In this document: in pieces, positions 8,591 through 17,908 of the stretch
Layout of the letters: each line of letters begins with the position of its first letter
Position numbering within the stretch: position 1 is the first letter of the stretch
Source: an uncultured Saprospiraceae bacterium
Lineage (GTDB): Bacteria > Bacteroidota > Bacteroidia > Chitinophagales > Saprospiraceae
Direction: 5' to 3'
Assembly (NCBI GenBank): GCA_937951685.1
Contig: CALFBG010000026.1
Span: 1 to 64,000, forward strand
Length of the DNA: 64,000 nucleotides
Notes under the pieces: model-generated
What the model saw: only the letters and a program-made list of their open reading frames with translations
Database searches by the model: none
What the model was told of the DNA's origin: nothing
Program-made: the position numbers and the translations under genes

Positions 8591-8623
8591 GCGCTTGTTG
8601 ATTTTTTTTATTAAAACAAGCGC
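8591..8623 (+). promoter_or_regulatory. Intra-operon hairpin (possible attenuator)
   Basis: A perfect 9-bp stem (gcgcttgtt with aacaagcgc) closes a 15-nt loop rich in T between the aminotransferase and oxygenase genes. A short T run (ccttttttaa) follows 8 nt later. It may cause partial termination or processing of the operon transcript. Confidence 0.45.
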
Positions 8624-8669
8624 TATCATAACCTTTTTTAAAAGAATCTAATTTTTAATCAAATAGAAA

Positions 8670-9599
8670 ATGGAACAAACTAATACAGTTGATCAACTTC
8701 CTAAAAAGAATCAGCTCAAGATGGGAAAAGTTACTATCGTTGATACTTTGACGAGAGAAGAGTTCTATCGGGATTATGTAGCTAAAAACAAACCAGTTGT
8801 AATTCGTAAAATGACGAAAAACTGGGATGCACTAGGCTGGAACGCAGACTATTTTAAAGCGAATGAGGGCGGACAGAAATTAGCGGTGAAAACGGGAGAT
8901 GTCTCTCAAGGAAAACGCGAATCTGTTTTCTTAAGTGACTACGTAGAATTACTCCAGCAATACGAAATAGACTTGAAGAAAAACTTAAGTCCGGTCAGAC
9001 CACCTTATTTGCACGATGTGCCTTTCTTTCACGTTTTCCCACAAATGAAAAAAGATATTGAACCATTCCCATTGGAATTATTTCCAAAATGGTATTGGCA
9101 TAATTGGCAAAATTATATTCAATTTTTTATGGGAGCAACGGGAAGTTTAACGCCGCTGCACTTCGATACCCTTTATACCAATAATTTATTTTTTCAAATC
9201 GTTGGGCAAAAGAGATTTATTCTTATTCCAGAAAGTCAAATGGATCTGTGTTACATCCACGGTTGGAGATGGGCAGGCTTGAATCCCGATAATCCTGACT
9301 TTGAAAAGTATCCGTTAGCAAAAGATGTTAAGCCGCTAGAAGTTGTAATCGGTCCTGGTGATATTCTTTTTATGCCATCGGGTATGTTGCACCAAGTACA
9401 CGGTTTAAGTTACTCCATTTCTTTCAATATTGATTGGCATACGTCGCAAACCGCCAAGAAAGGAATGATGAGTTTGTTCAAAGGTGCCCCAAAACAGAAT
9501 GTGTATTACAATTTCTTGAGTTACCTCGGACTAGGAATGAAAGTGCCTTCCAAGCATATTTTTCCTTACTACAAATCGTACCTCAACTACGTAAGTTAA
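8670..9599 (+). CDS. JmjC/cupin-8 Fe(II)/2-oxoglutarate oxygenase
   Basis: A 309-residue cupin-like protein of the JmjC (factor-inhibiting-HIF-like) superfamily. The metal-binding facial triad is visible: His164 and Asp166 in LTPLHFDT, and the distal His241 in GDILFMPSGMLHQV. The strand FQIVGQKRFILIP follows, as in FIH-type enzymes. These enzymes hydroxylate amino-acid side chains using 2-oxoglutarate and oxygen. Placed between a precursor gene and NRPS1, it most likely beta-hydroxylates a free or carrier-bound residue, with Asp a good candidate given two Asp-specific A domains. NRPS hydroxylases of this fold are less usual than TauD-like ones. The start ATG has the context aaaATG. It ends 128 bp before NRPS1. 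Confidence 0.82.
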   Translation: MEQTNTVDQLPKKNQLKMGKVTIVDTLTREEFYRDYVAKNKPVVIRKMTKNWDALGWNADYFKANEGGQKLAVKTGDVSQGKRESVFLSDYVELLQQYEIDLKKNLSPVRPPYLHDVPFFHVFPQMKKDIEPFPLELFPKWYWHNWQNYIQFFMGATGSLTPLHFDTLYTNNLFFQIVGQKRFILIPESQMDLCYIHGWRWAGLNPDNPDFEKYPLAKDVKPLEVVIGPGDILFMPSGMLHQVHGLSYSISFNIDWHTSQTAKKGMMSLFKGAPKQNVYYNFLSYLGLGMKVPSKHIFPYYKSYLNYVS

Positions 9600-9727
9600 G
9601 CAGTGCTTTACCTCAACGGGAATCATCACTAGTACCTTGGCTTTCGGAAATTTTGAAAGAATTTATTTTCTATAGCTTGAAATTAAGAAAAGCCTTTATC
9701 TAACAATACAATTATACAGTACTTAAA

Positions 9728-12700
9728 ATGGAATCTACTAAAAAAGTTATTGATATATTAGATCAAGCCAGAGAGCAAGGAATCTCTGTGTTCTTGGACG
9801 ACAGTAAGCTCCGGCTTAAAGTTGCCAAGGGTAAAAAAGTAGATCCTGAATTTGTTGGTTTCCTTAGAGAGAATAAACAAGAAATTACGGACTTTTTGAC
9901 TAATGAAATGGGGGATTTTAAAAAAATAAATACCCTTGATAAAAAAATAGTTCCCTTTGACCGTAGTGCTTATGATCGAATTCCTCTTTCCTTTGCGCAA
10001 CAAAGACTTTGGTTTATCGATCAATTTCAAGGCAGTACACAGTATCATATTTCACAAACTTTACGACTTACCGGAGCATTCAGCTTAGCAGATTTAGAAG
10101 CTTCTTTAAAAGAAATTGTTAATCGGCACGAAGTACTTCGAACAGTCATTAGGGAAGAAGAAGGGGAGGCTTACCAATTGGTACTTCCCGTAGATGATTG
10201 GAAAGTTACTCTGATCGAAGATATCGACTTTGAAGATCATCAATCCTTCATCAATTACATCGAAACGCTGATCGAAACGCCTTTTGATTTATCCAATGAT
10301 TACACCCTAAGGGTTCACCTCGTCAAATTAGACGAAGAGGAATATGAATTCGTAGTTGTCATGCACCACATCGCTTCCGACGGTTGGTCCATGTCAATCG
10401 TTATTGATGAATTGGGCGAATTATACACCGCCAAACAAGAAGGCAGACCTGCAGAGCTTCCTGAACTTAATATTCAGTATACGGATTTTGCCGTTTGGGA
10501 AAGAAATTACCTCTCGGGAGAACGCTTGAAAGTACAACTAGACTATTGGAAGAAGAAGTTAGCGGATACCGCCGTGCTAGATTTGCCCGTCGATTTTCTA
10601 CGACCTACCGTTAAGAGTACCGCGGGAGATGCACTAGTAGTTACGCTTCCCAAAGAGCTTTCTCAACGAGCACGTGACTTCTCAAAAGAGCAAGGTGTTA
10701 CGCTTTTTATGACTTTACTGTCTGCTTTCAAAATATTACTTTATCGCTATAGTGGACAAGATGATATTTGCGTAGGTTGCCCCATCGCTCGACGAACGGA
10801 AGGCGAAACGGAAAACCTGATCGGCTTCTTTATCAATATGTTGGCCATGCGGACCAACTTCAGTGGTAATCCTACTTTTGTCGATTTATTAAAACAAGTT
10901 AAACAAACAACCTTAGATGGTTACGCTAACCAAGATGCACCTTTCGAACAAGTTGTTGAAATGCATTCCGTAGGAAGAGACGTAGCAAGTAGCCCTATCT
11001 TTCAGGTTAGTTTTGTATTGAATAATACGCCAGAGAGTGAGTCAGAAGGCATCGGTAGCTTACAACTTGAAAGTGAAGCCATTGAAACTAAAAACTCTAC
11101 TTTTGAGCTTAGTTTTGATATGGACGATTCGCCGAGTGGCTTGACCATTATGTTGCAGTATTGTACCGATCTATTCAAGCACGATACGATCGTTCGAATG
11201 ACGCAACACTTCGAGCAAATCCTTAGAACTTTTCTAGCAAATCCACAAGTTCGCGTTGATGATATTCCTATTTTATTAAAAGAAGAGCGTGCACTAATTT
11301 TAGGCTTAAAGCCAACGAAAGAAGGCGATTGGTTCAACGAAGGAGCTAAAGATTTAGGAAATAATGATCCGATTAATCTCCGCTTTGAAACGGTAGCAGC
11401 CGCTCATCCCGCAGACATCGCGGTGAGCTACGGAGATGAAAATTGGTCTTACGAAAAGTTAAATCTCCGAGCAAATCAAATAGGTCATTGCTTGCAATCA
11501 ATCGGTGTTCAACCTGGTGATTTTGTCGGTGTATACATGGACAGAAGTCCGATCTTACTCAGTAGCTTACTCGGTATTATTAAATGTGGTGCAGTATACG
11601 TTCCTTTGGATACGCAAAACCCTGCCGATCGAATCGAGAAAATTATTAGTAATAATGATTTGAAAGTAGTGATGAGTACTGCGACGTTATTAAGTGGCTT
11701 GGAAACAATTGACGCAGCAGCCGTAATTGCAGTGGATACTTGTCCCACTAGTCTCAAAACAAAATTAGCAAAAGATGGCGCATTAATCGTTAAAGATATC
11801 TCATCTATTGATGCTGCTGCAACAACCAATATACCAAACCAAAATGATCTGCGTAGTTGGGCTTATGTGCTCTTTACTTCTGGTTCTACGGGACAACCCA
11901 AAGGAGCAATCACGCGACATGATGGTGCGATGAATCACATCCTCGCAGAATACGAGGCCATGGAATTAGCAGATGGATTTAAGTTCTTGCAAAGTGCTGG
12001 AATTGGTTCGGATATTTCAATGTGGCAATTACTAGCCCCCATTTTAAAAGGAGGAACCGTCGTCATTATCGACAAGCACGATTTGTTAGATTATAATTTT
12101 GTAGCCGCTTTAATTGAAAAAGAAAATATTGATCTCGTAGAGTTTGTTCCTTCCTATACTTGGGGAATGATCAATCATATTCAAAACTTAGCTGTAGCAC
12201 CAAGCTTGACCGGACTAAAATGGATCATGTTGAGTGGAGAAGAAGCGCCTGTTGGTTTAGTGAACGACTGGAAAAAACACTATCCAACAATTCGTATTTT
12301 AAATGGTTACGGCCCCTGCGAAGCTTCGGATGATATTACACAGTACGAAGTTGCAGAAGTATTAGCAAGTAACACCAATCGAGTTCCAATTGGTCGACCG
12401 ATTCCCAATATGAATGTTTTTGTCGTTGATGTTAAAACGGGCAAACTTTGTCCAATTGGCATTCCGGGCGAACTTTGCGTATCGGGCGTTGGGGTAGGTG
12501 CGGGCTACTTAGGAATGCCAGAAAAAACAGCAGAAAGTTTTATCCCTAATCCTTTTGCAGGGACTCTAGGAGATACCTTATATAAAACAGGAGACTTAGC
12601 CAAATGGTTACCGGATGGCAATTTGGATTTCTTAGGAAGAATTGACCGACAAGTCAAAATTAGAGGAAATCGAGTTGAACTCGGAGAAATAGAAGCGCTG

Positions 12701-15700
12701 GTACGCCAGGAAAATCGCGTCAAAGAAGCACATATTATTGTATACGAAAAAACAGCTTTAGTTGCTTTTATCGTTTTAACGCCAGCAGCTTTAACGGGAG
12801 ATAAAGGAACTGTACAGACTGCCCTCAAAGCAGCAATCATTGAACTTTGTGAAAGTGGCTTACCAAGTTATATGCGACCGGATCATTATTGCTTTATCGA
12901 CCGGATGCCCGTCAACCTAAGTGATAAAGTAGATCAGAAAAAATTGATCGCTCATTACGAGCAGCAGGAAAACGGTACACTCGTTAATAAAACACTAGTC
13001 CCTTGTCGAACGGAGACCGAAAAAGCAGTGCTTACGATTTGGAAAGAAGTATTGGAATTAGAACAAATAGGAGCAGACGAAGACTTTTTTGAGATTGGTG
13101 GTCACTCGCTTTTAGCAATGCGAATTAAGGCGGCTGTGCGGAAACAATTAGAAGTTGAAGTGGAGATTAAGCATTTGTTTTTACACAAAACGATTCGCTC
13201 CCTCGCAAAATTTATTGATACCGTCGCCAAAGGGATTTTATTGCCAGAAGTAACGGCACAGCCAAGACCTGAAAGAATTCCACTTTCTTTTTCTCAGGAA
13301 CGTTTGTGGTTTATTGATCGCTTAGAAGGCAGTAGCCATTACCACGTGCCGATCATCTTGCGGTTTGGGGATGAGATGGATATTGATACTTTAGAGTATG
13401 CATTCAACGAAATTATTAGTCGTCACGAAGTGTTACGAACGACTTACAAAGATATAGATGGTGTCGCTTACCAAGATATTCTCCCCGAGAATGAATGGAA
13501 ATTAGCTTATCAAGATTTGTCTTTCGAAACCAATGCTTGGAACGAGGATCAATTAAATGAACTGATTACCACCGAAATCAATAAACCTTTTGACTTAGCA
13601 GATGACTACGTCTTTCGAGCTAAATTGGTCAAACTTTCGGAAGCAGCTCAAGTTTTAATTATTGTACTTCACCACATCGCTTACGATGGTTGGTCCGAAG
13701 CAATTATCATCCAAGAACTAAAAGAATTATACCAAGCAAAACAAGAAAATCGACCATCCACATTATCACCTTTGTCTATCCAATATGCAGATTATGCAAT
13801 TTGGCAAAGAACTTACCTACAGGGAGAAGTGCTGGAAAATATGTTGGACTACTGGGAAACGCAATTGAAAGATACGGAAGTCCTTCATTTACCCATTGAT
13901 TTTCCTAGACCTCCGATTCAGAGTACCAACGGGGTTCGACTCGTATACCAATTGGATAACGAATTGAGAACAGCGTTAGTGGACTTGGCACAACGAGAAG
14001 ATGCTACCTTATTTATGGTGCTGCTCGCAGGTTTCAAAGTACTTTTGTATCACTATACGGGACAAGAAGATATTTGTATTGGTAGTGCGAGTGCTAATCG
14101 TGGACAAGCAGAGCTAGAAGCCTTGGTCGGGTTCTTTATTAATACGCTTGCTTTACGTAGCGATTTGAGTGGCAATCCAAGTTTTGCAAATTTCTTGGCG
14201 CAAATTAAAGAGACGACTTTAGATGCTTATACGCACCAAGATGTGCCCTTAGAAAAAATTGTAGACCGAGTTGTAAAGACGAGAGACCTCAGTCGTACGC
14301 CTTTATTCCAGACTTTATTCATGCTACAAAATACGCCAGAAGAGGAAGCAGGAGCATTCGAAGGAGCGGATACTGAAGAAGAAGAGGAAGCAGATGGCTT
14401 TAGCTATGATGTGGCTAAATTCGACTTGACCTTTAGTCTAGAAGAAGAGGAAGATGGCTTAGCTTTAGGTGTGGTATACTGTAGTGACCTATTCCTACCC
14501 AGCACGATTGAGCGGATGGTTGCACATTATCAAGTGTTATTGAGGTCTATTATTAAGGATGTACAAACACCGATCGGACAACTCAATATTTTGACGGAGA
14601 CGGAAGAAAAAGAACTGAGTACCGTACTCAATCAAAATCAAATTGATTTTCCAAAAGATAAAACAGTTGTGGCGCTTTTCGAAGCACAAGCCGCTAAATA
14701 TCCTGAGCAACACGCTTTAGTGTTCGAAGGCAATGCAATCACGTATCAACAATTAAACGAAAAAGCAAACCAGTTAGCGAATTACCTGCAAGCACAAGGC
14801 GTACAACGCAACGAACTGGTTGGTGTTTGTTTGAAAGCTCCAATGGATCACATGGTCTTAGCGATACTCGGTATCCTGAAAGCAGGTGCTGCTTACGTGC
14901 CGATTGATCCAGAATTGCCGCAAGATCGTATCAACTACATTATAGCAGATATTTCCGCAACATTCGTTTTAACGAACGAATCGGGAGCATCTCTTTTTGC
15001 AAAACAAGAAAAAGTAAACCTCGTCTTACTCGACGAAGAATGGTCAACGATTGCAAAAGCAGCGACGACTAAACCTACGATCTCGCTCAAGGGAGATGAT
15101 TTAGTATACGTTATATATACTTCCGGCTCAACGGGCAAACCGAAAGGGGTTTTATTGACGCACGAAAATTTAAGTGATTATATTTTCGGCTTGACCGATA
15201 AAATTGATTTGACGAACTGCAAAAGTTATGGCTTGATGTCAACGATGTCAGCGGATTTAGGAAATACCGTTTTATATGCGGCATTGACGACGGGCGCTTG
15301 TTTACATCTGTTTACCAAAGAAACCTTAACCGACGCCATCGCGATTCAGGAATATTTCAAAGTGAATCCTATTGACTGTATTAAGATTGTGCCTTCCCAC
15401 TGGCAAGCTTTAGCGGTCGACCAAGATTTATTATTGCCACAGCGCATGATTATTTTTGGTGGGGAGGAATTATCGACTAATATTGTTGCCAAAATCAAAG
15501 CGGCGAAATCAGATATTAGTTTGGTTAATCACTACGGACCAACAGAAACGACAATTGGTAAATTATTGCACCAAGTAGATTTTGAGCGGGATTACATTCA
15601 CATTCCGATCGGTTTACCATTTTCGAATACAAGCACTTACGTTGTCAATCAAAATTTATCACTTTGCCCCATTGGCATACCGGGAGAATTATTGATTGGT

Positions 15701-17896
15701 GGCATGGGCGTTGCGCGTGGATACGTCAATTTGCCAGCACAAACAAGTAAAAGTTTTATTGCTGATCCATTTAGTAAAGCGGAAAATGCGCGCGTTTATC
15801 GCACGGGAGATTTAGTGGTACGCTTAGCCGACGGAAGCATCGTCTTTAAAGGTCGGATTGATAGCCAAGTGAAGATTAGAGGCTTTAGAATCGAATTAGG
15901 AGAAATCGAAGCGGCTTTGAAAAATTCCCCTTTGGTTAGCCAAAATGTAGTGCTCGCTAAAACCGATGCAAATGGTAATAAACGCCTCGTCGCTTACATC
16001 GTACCCGCAGGCGAATTTGATAAAGACGCGATTCAGTTATACTTGAAAAATCAAGTGCCAGATTATATGATTCCGGCAATCATGATGGAAATTTCTGAAA
16101 TGCCTTTGACGGCAAATGGAAAAGTCAATCGCAAAGCATTGCCAGAACCCGATATCGCAAGTTTAATTACCTCCGCATACCTTGCGCCTAGCAGTGAAAC
16201 AGAAACCAAATTGGTGACGATTTGGAAAGAATTGCTAAACCTAGAAGCAGTAGGGATTAATGATAATTTCTTCGAATTAGGAGGAGACTCTATCACCAGT
16301 ATCCAGGCGGTAAGTCGTGCGAAAAGAATGGGTTTACAACTCAAACCAAGAGATTTATTCTTGCACCAAACCATTGCAGAACTCGCCGTCGTCGTCGAGC
16401 AACAAGCCTTTAATATTGAAACGGAACAAGGACTTCTAACGGGAACATCAGCATTAGCACCGATCCAACAATGGTTCTTTGAGAAACCGTACGATCAAGT
16501 TGATTATTATAACCAAGCCGTATTATTAGAAATTGATAAAACGATTGATGCTACCCAATTAGAAACAGTGATGAAAGCACTCGTTGCACATCACGATGCA
16601 CTGCGTTTTGTTTATCAAAAAGAAGCGAGTGGATGGACGCAAACTTACGGCGACCAAGAAGGGAAACTTTATACAGAAGATTTAACACAGCTACCCGCAA
16701 CGACCACACTAGAAAATGCGATCGAAAAAACTTGCGGTACTTACCAAAAAGCACTTTCGCTGGAAAAGGGAGATTTGATGAGAACCGTCTTACTCAAAAC
16801 GCCAACTAGCGAAAAGAAGAATAGATTGTTTATGGTCATTCACCACCTCGCCGTAGATGGTGTTGCTTGGAGAATTATCTTGGATGACATTACCCGAGCC
16901 TTGACGGCTTTATTGGCAGGAGAAGCGATTGACTTAGGAGAAAAAGGTAGCTCTTACCGACAATGGGTAAATGCGTTACAAAACTACGCGACGAGCAAAG
17001 CTGCGGAAGCTCAACTGCCTTACTGGAAAAATACAGTAGCAGATTATCGTAGCCTTTCGATCGATCGACCTGAAAATGCGGCGACCGTTTCCTATGCGAA
17101 AGATTTACAGCAAGTCTCCATTGAATTAAATGAAGACTTGACGAACGCTCTACTGAAGGAAGTAAACAAAGCGTATAAAACAGAAATTAACGACATCTTA
17201 TTAAGTACCCTAGCGCAGACCATTGCAGAATGGTCAAATTATAGAAAAGTAGTAATCGGATTAGAAGGACACGGTCGAGAAGAAATTTCAGCGTCGATTG
17301 ATATCAATGATACTTTGGGCTGGTTTACTAATATTTATCCTGTATCACTCTTAGCCGTAGCAGGTAATTTGTCAGAAGACAATATCGGTAATTTGCTCAA
17401 ATCAGTGAAAGAGCAATTACGAGCAGTTCCTGAAAAAGGTATGGCTTATGGCGCTCTAAAATACTTGCATCCTACTACCGCAGTCAAAGCACAATTACAA
17501 GGTGGAAACTGGGATATCGTATTCAACTATCTAGGACAATTCGATAACGTCGTAGATAAAGAAGGCTTGCTCGATGTAGCGGATGAATCTTTCGGGGAAA
17601 ATTCAGGAGAACGGTATCCGGCAGCGGCCAAATTGGAAGTTTCGGGAGCGATCTCAGCTGGGAAGTTGAATATCTCTTGGACGTATTCTACGCAAGAATA
17701 CCATGCCGCAACCATCGAACGATTAGCCAACGAATACAAAAAGAACTTGAGTAATATTATTGCACATTGCTTAGGGAAAGAAGATATAGAATTCACTCCT
17801 TCGGATTATGGTCTGGACGGAAAAGTAAGTGTAGAAGAATTAGACGAATTGATGGGCGTTAACGAAGTGGAAGGAGACGAAATTTTAAAATTTTAA
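9728..17896 (+). CDS. NRPS1: TubC_N-C-A-PCP-C-A(Asp)-PCP-E
   Basis: A 2722-residue two-module peptide synthetase. Residues 1-58 match a TubC_N (beta-hairpin) docking domain. Module 1: C of LCL type (from about 83; HHIASDG at 213), A about 551-1075 (SGSTGQPKG at 718), PCP with Ser1127 in GGHS. Module 2: C of LCL type (from about 1184; HHIAYDG at 1315), A about 1640-2142 (SGSTGKPKG at 1799), PCP with Ser2188 in GGDS, E about 2235-2670 (HHLAVDG at 2372 and EGHGREE). A1 has code DIWEMSGDDK and a YGPCEASDD motif; A2 has DLTKIGHIGK, nearly identical to the classical Asp code. So it should add an unknown, perhaps basic, residue and D-Asp. The acidic tail (ends VNEVEGDEILKF) suits docking to the lysine-rich N-terminus of NRPS2, which starts 12 bp later. 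Confidence 0.96.
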   Translation: MESTKKVIDILDQAREQGISVFLDDSKLRLKVAKGKKVDPEFVGFLRENKQEITDFLTNEMGDFKKINTLDKKIVPFDRSAYDRIPLSFAQQRLWFIDQFQGSTQYHISQTLRLTGAFSLADLEASLKEIVNRHEVLRTVIREEEGEAYQLVLPVDDWKVTLIEDIDFEDHQSFINYIETLIETPFDLSNDYTLRVHLVKLDEEEYEFVVVMHHIASDGWSMSIVIDELGELYTAKQEGRPAELPELNIQYTDFAVWERNYLSGERLKVQLDYWKKKLADTAVLDLPVDFLRPTVKSTAGDALVVTLPKELSQRARDFSKEQGVTLFMTLLSAFKILLYRYSGQDDICVGCPIARRTEGETENLIGFFINMLAMRTNFSGNPTFVDLLKQVKQTTLDGYANQDAPFEQVVEMHSVGRDVASSPIFQVSFVLNNTPESESEGIGSLQLESEAIETKNSTFELSFDMDDSPSGLTIMLQYCTDLFKHDTIVRMTQHFEQILRTFLANPQVRVDDIPILLKEERALILGLKPTKEGDWFNEGAKDLGNNDPINLRFETVAAAHPADIAVSYGDENWSYEKLNLRANQIGHCLQSIGVQPGDFVGVYMDRSPILLSSLLGIIKCGAVYVPLDTQNPADRIEKIISNNDLKVVMSTATLLSGLETIDAAAVIAVDTCPTSLKTKLAKDGALIVKDISSIDAAATTNIPNQNDLRSWAYVLFTSGSTGQPKGAITRHDGAMNHILAEYEAMELADGFKFLQSAGIGSDISMWQLLAPILKGGTVVIIDKHDLLDYNFVAALIEKENIDLVEFVPSYTWGMINHIQNLAVAPSLTGLKWIMLSGEEAPVGLVNDWKKHYPTIRILNGYGPCEASDDITQYEVAEVLASNTNRVPIGRPIPNMNVFVVDVKTGKLCPIGIPGELCVSGVGVGAGYLGMPEKTAESFIPNPFAGTLGDTLYKTGDLAKWLPDGNLDFLGRIDRQVKIRGNRVELGEIEALVRQENRVKEAHIIVYEKTALVAFIVLTPAALTGDKGTVQTALKAAIIELCESGLPSYMRPDHYCFIDRMPVNLSDKVDQKKLIAHYEQQENGTLVNKTLVPCRTETEKAVLTIWKEVLELEQIGADEDFFEIGGHSLLAMRIKAAVRKQLEVEVEIKHLFLHKTIRSLAKFIDTVAKGILLPEVTAQPRPERIPLSFSQERLWFIDRLEGSSHYHVPIILRFGDEMDIDTLEYAFNEIISRHEVLRTTYKDIDGVAYQDILPENEWKLAYQDLSFETNAWNEDQLNELITTEINKPFDLADDYVFRAKLVKLSEAAQVLIIVLHHIAYDGWSEAIIIQELKELYQAKQENRPSTLSPLSIQYADYAIWQRTYLQGEVLENMLDYWETQLKDTEVLHLPIDFPRPPIQSTNGVRLVYQLDNELRTALVDLAQREDATLFMVLLAGFKVLLYHYTGQEDICIGSASANRGQAELEALVGFFINTLALRSDLSGNPSFANFLAQIKETTLDAYTHQDVPLEKIVDRVVKTRDLSRTPLFQTLFMLQNTPEEEAGAFEGADTEEEEEADGFSYDVAKFDLTFSLEEEEDGLALGVVYCSDLFLPSTIERMVAHYQVLLRSIIKDVQTPIGQLNILTETEEKELSTVLNQNQIDFPKDKTVVALFEAQAAKYPEQHALVFEGNAITYQQLNEKANQLANYLQAQGVQRNELVGVCLKAPMDHMVLAILGILKAGAAYVPIDPELPQDRINYIIADISATFVLTNESGASLFAKQEKVNLVLLDEEWSTIAKAATTKPTISLKGDDLVYVIYTSGSTGKPKGVLLTHENLSDYIFGLTDKIDLTNCKSYGLMSTMSADLGNTVLYAALTTGACLHLFTKETLTDAIAIQEYFKVNPIDCIKIVPSHWQALAVDQDLLLPQRMIIFGGEELSTNIVAKIKAAKSDISLVNHYGPTETTIGKLLHQVDFERDYIHIPIGLPFSNTSTYVVNQNLSLCPIGIPGELLIGGMGVARGYVNLPAQTSKSFIADPFSKAENARVYRTGDLVVRLADGSIVFKGRIDSQVKIRGFRIELGEIEAALKNSPLVSQNVVLAKTDANGNKRLVAYIVPAGEFDKDAIQLYLKNQVPDYMIPAIMMEISEMPLTANGKVNRKALPEPDIASLITSAYLAPSSETETKLVTIWKELLNLEAVGINDNFFELGGDSITSIQAVSRAKRMGLQLKPRDLFLHQTIAELAVVVEQQAFNIETEQGLLTGTSALAPIQQWFFEKPYDQVDYYNQAVLLEIDKTIDATQLETVMKALVAHHDALRFVYQKEASGWTQTYGDQEGKLYTEDLTQLPATTTLENAIEKTCGTYQKALSLEKGDLMRTVLLKTPTSEKKNRLFMVIHHLAVDGVAWRIILDDITRALTALLAGEAIDLGEKGSSYRQWVNALQNYATSKAAEAQLPYWKNTVADYRSLSIDRPENAATVSYAKDLQQVSIELNEDLTNALLKEVNKAYKTEINDILLSTLAQTIAEWSNYRKVVIGLEGHGREEISASIDINDTLGWFTNIYPVSLLAVAGNLSEDNIGNLLKSVKEQLRAVPEKGMAYGALKYLHPTTAVKAQLQGGNWDIVFNYLGQFDNVVDKEGLLDVADESFGENSGERYPAAAKLEVSGAISAGKLNISWTYSTQEYHAATIERLANEYKKNLSNIIAHCLGKEDIEFTPSDYGLDGKVSVEELDELMGVNEVEGDEILKF
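11378..12952 (+). other. Adenylation domain NRPS1-A1, code DIWEMSGDDK
   Basis: Pocket residues read from SDISMWQ, VEFVPS, IMLSGEE and NGYGPCEASDD. Glu and two Asp line the predicted pocket, which suits a cationic side chain. The core A5 motif has Cys for Thr (YGPCE). The closest relatives in the window are A2 and A3 of NRPS4. I know no exact code match; 2,4-diaminobutyrate is my candidate because of the nearby dat gene. Confidence 0.7.
14642..16153 (+). other. Adenylation domain NRPS1-A2, Asp (code DLTKIGHIGK)
   Basis: Read from SADLGNT, IKIVPSHW, IIFGGEE and NHYGPTETTIG. It differs from the classical Asp code DLTKVGHIGK only by Ile for Val. It is followed by an E domain, so it should give D-Asp. 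A hydroxylated Asp is possible. Confidence 0.85.
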
Positions 17897-17908
17897 CCAA
17901 CAAACTAA

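Noticed and set aside
9434-9703. 89-codon plus-strand ORF overlapping the end of the oxygenase gene
   Set aside because: Most of it lies inside the oxygenase gene in another frame, with no recognisable domain; the oxygenase frame has the full cupin motifs. It reads as a shadow.
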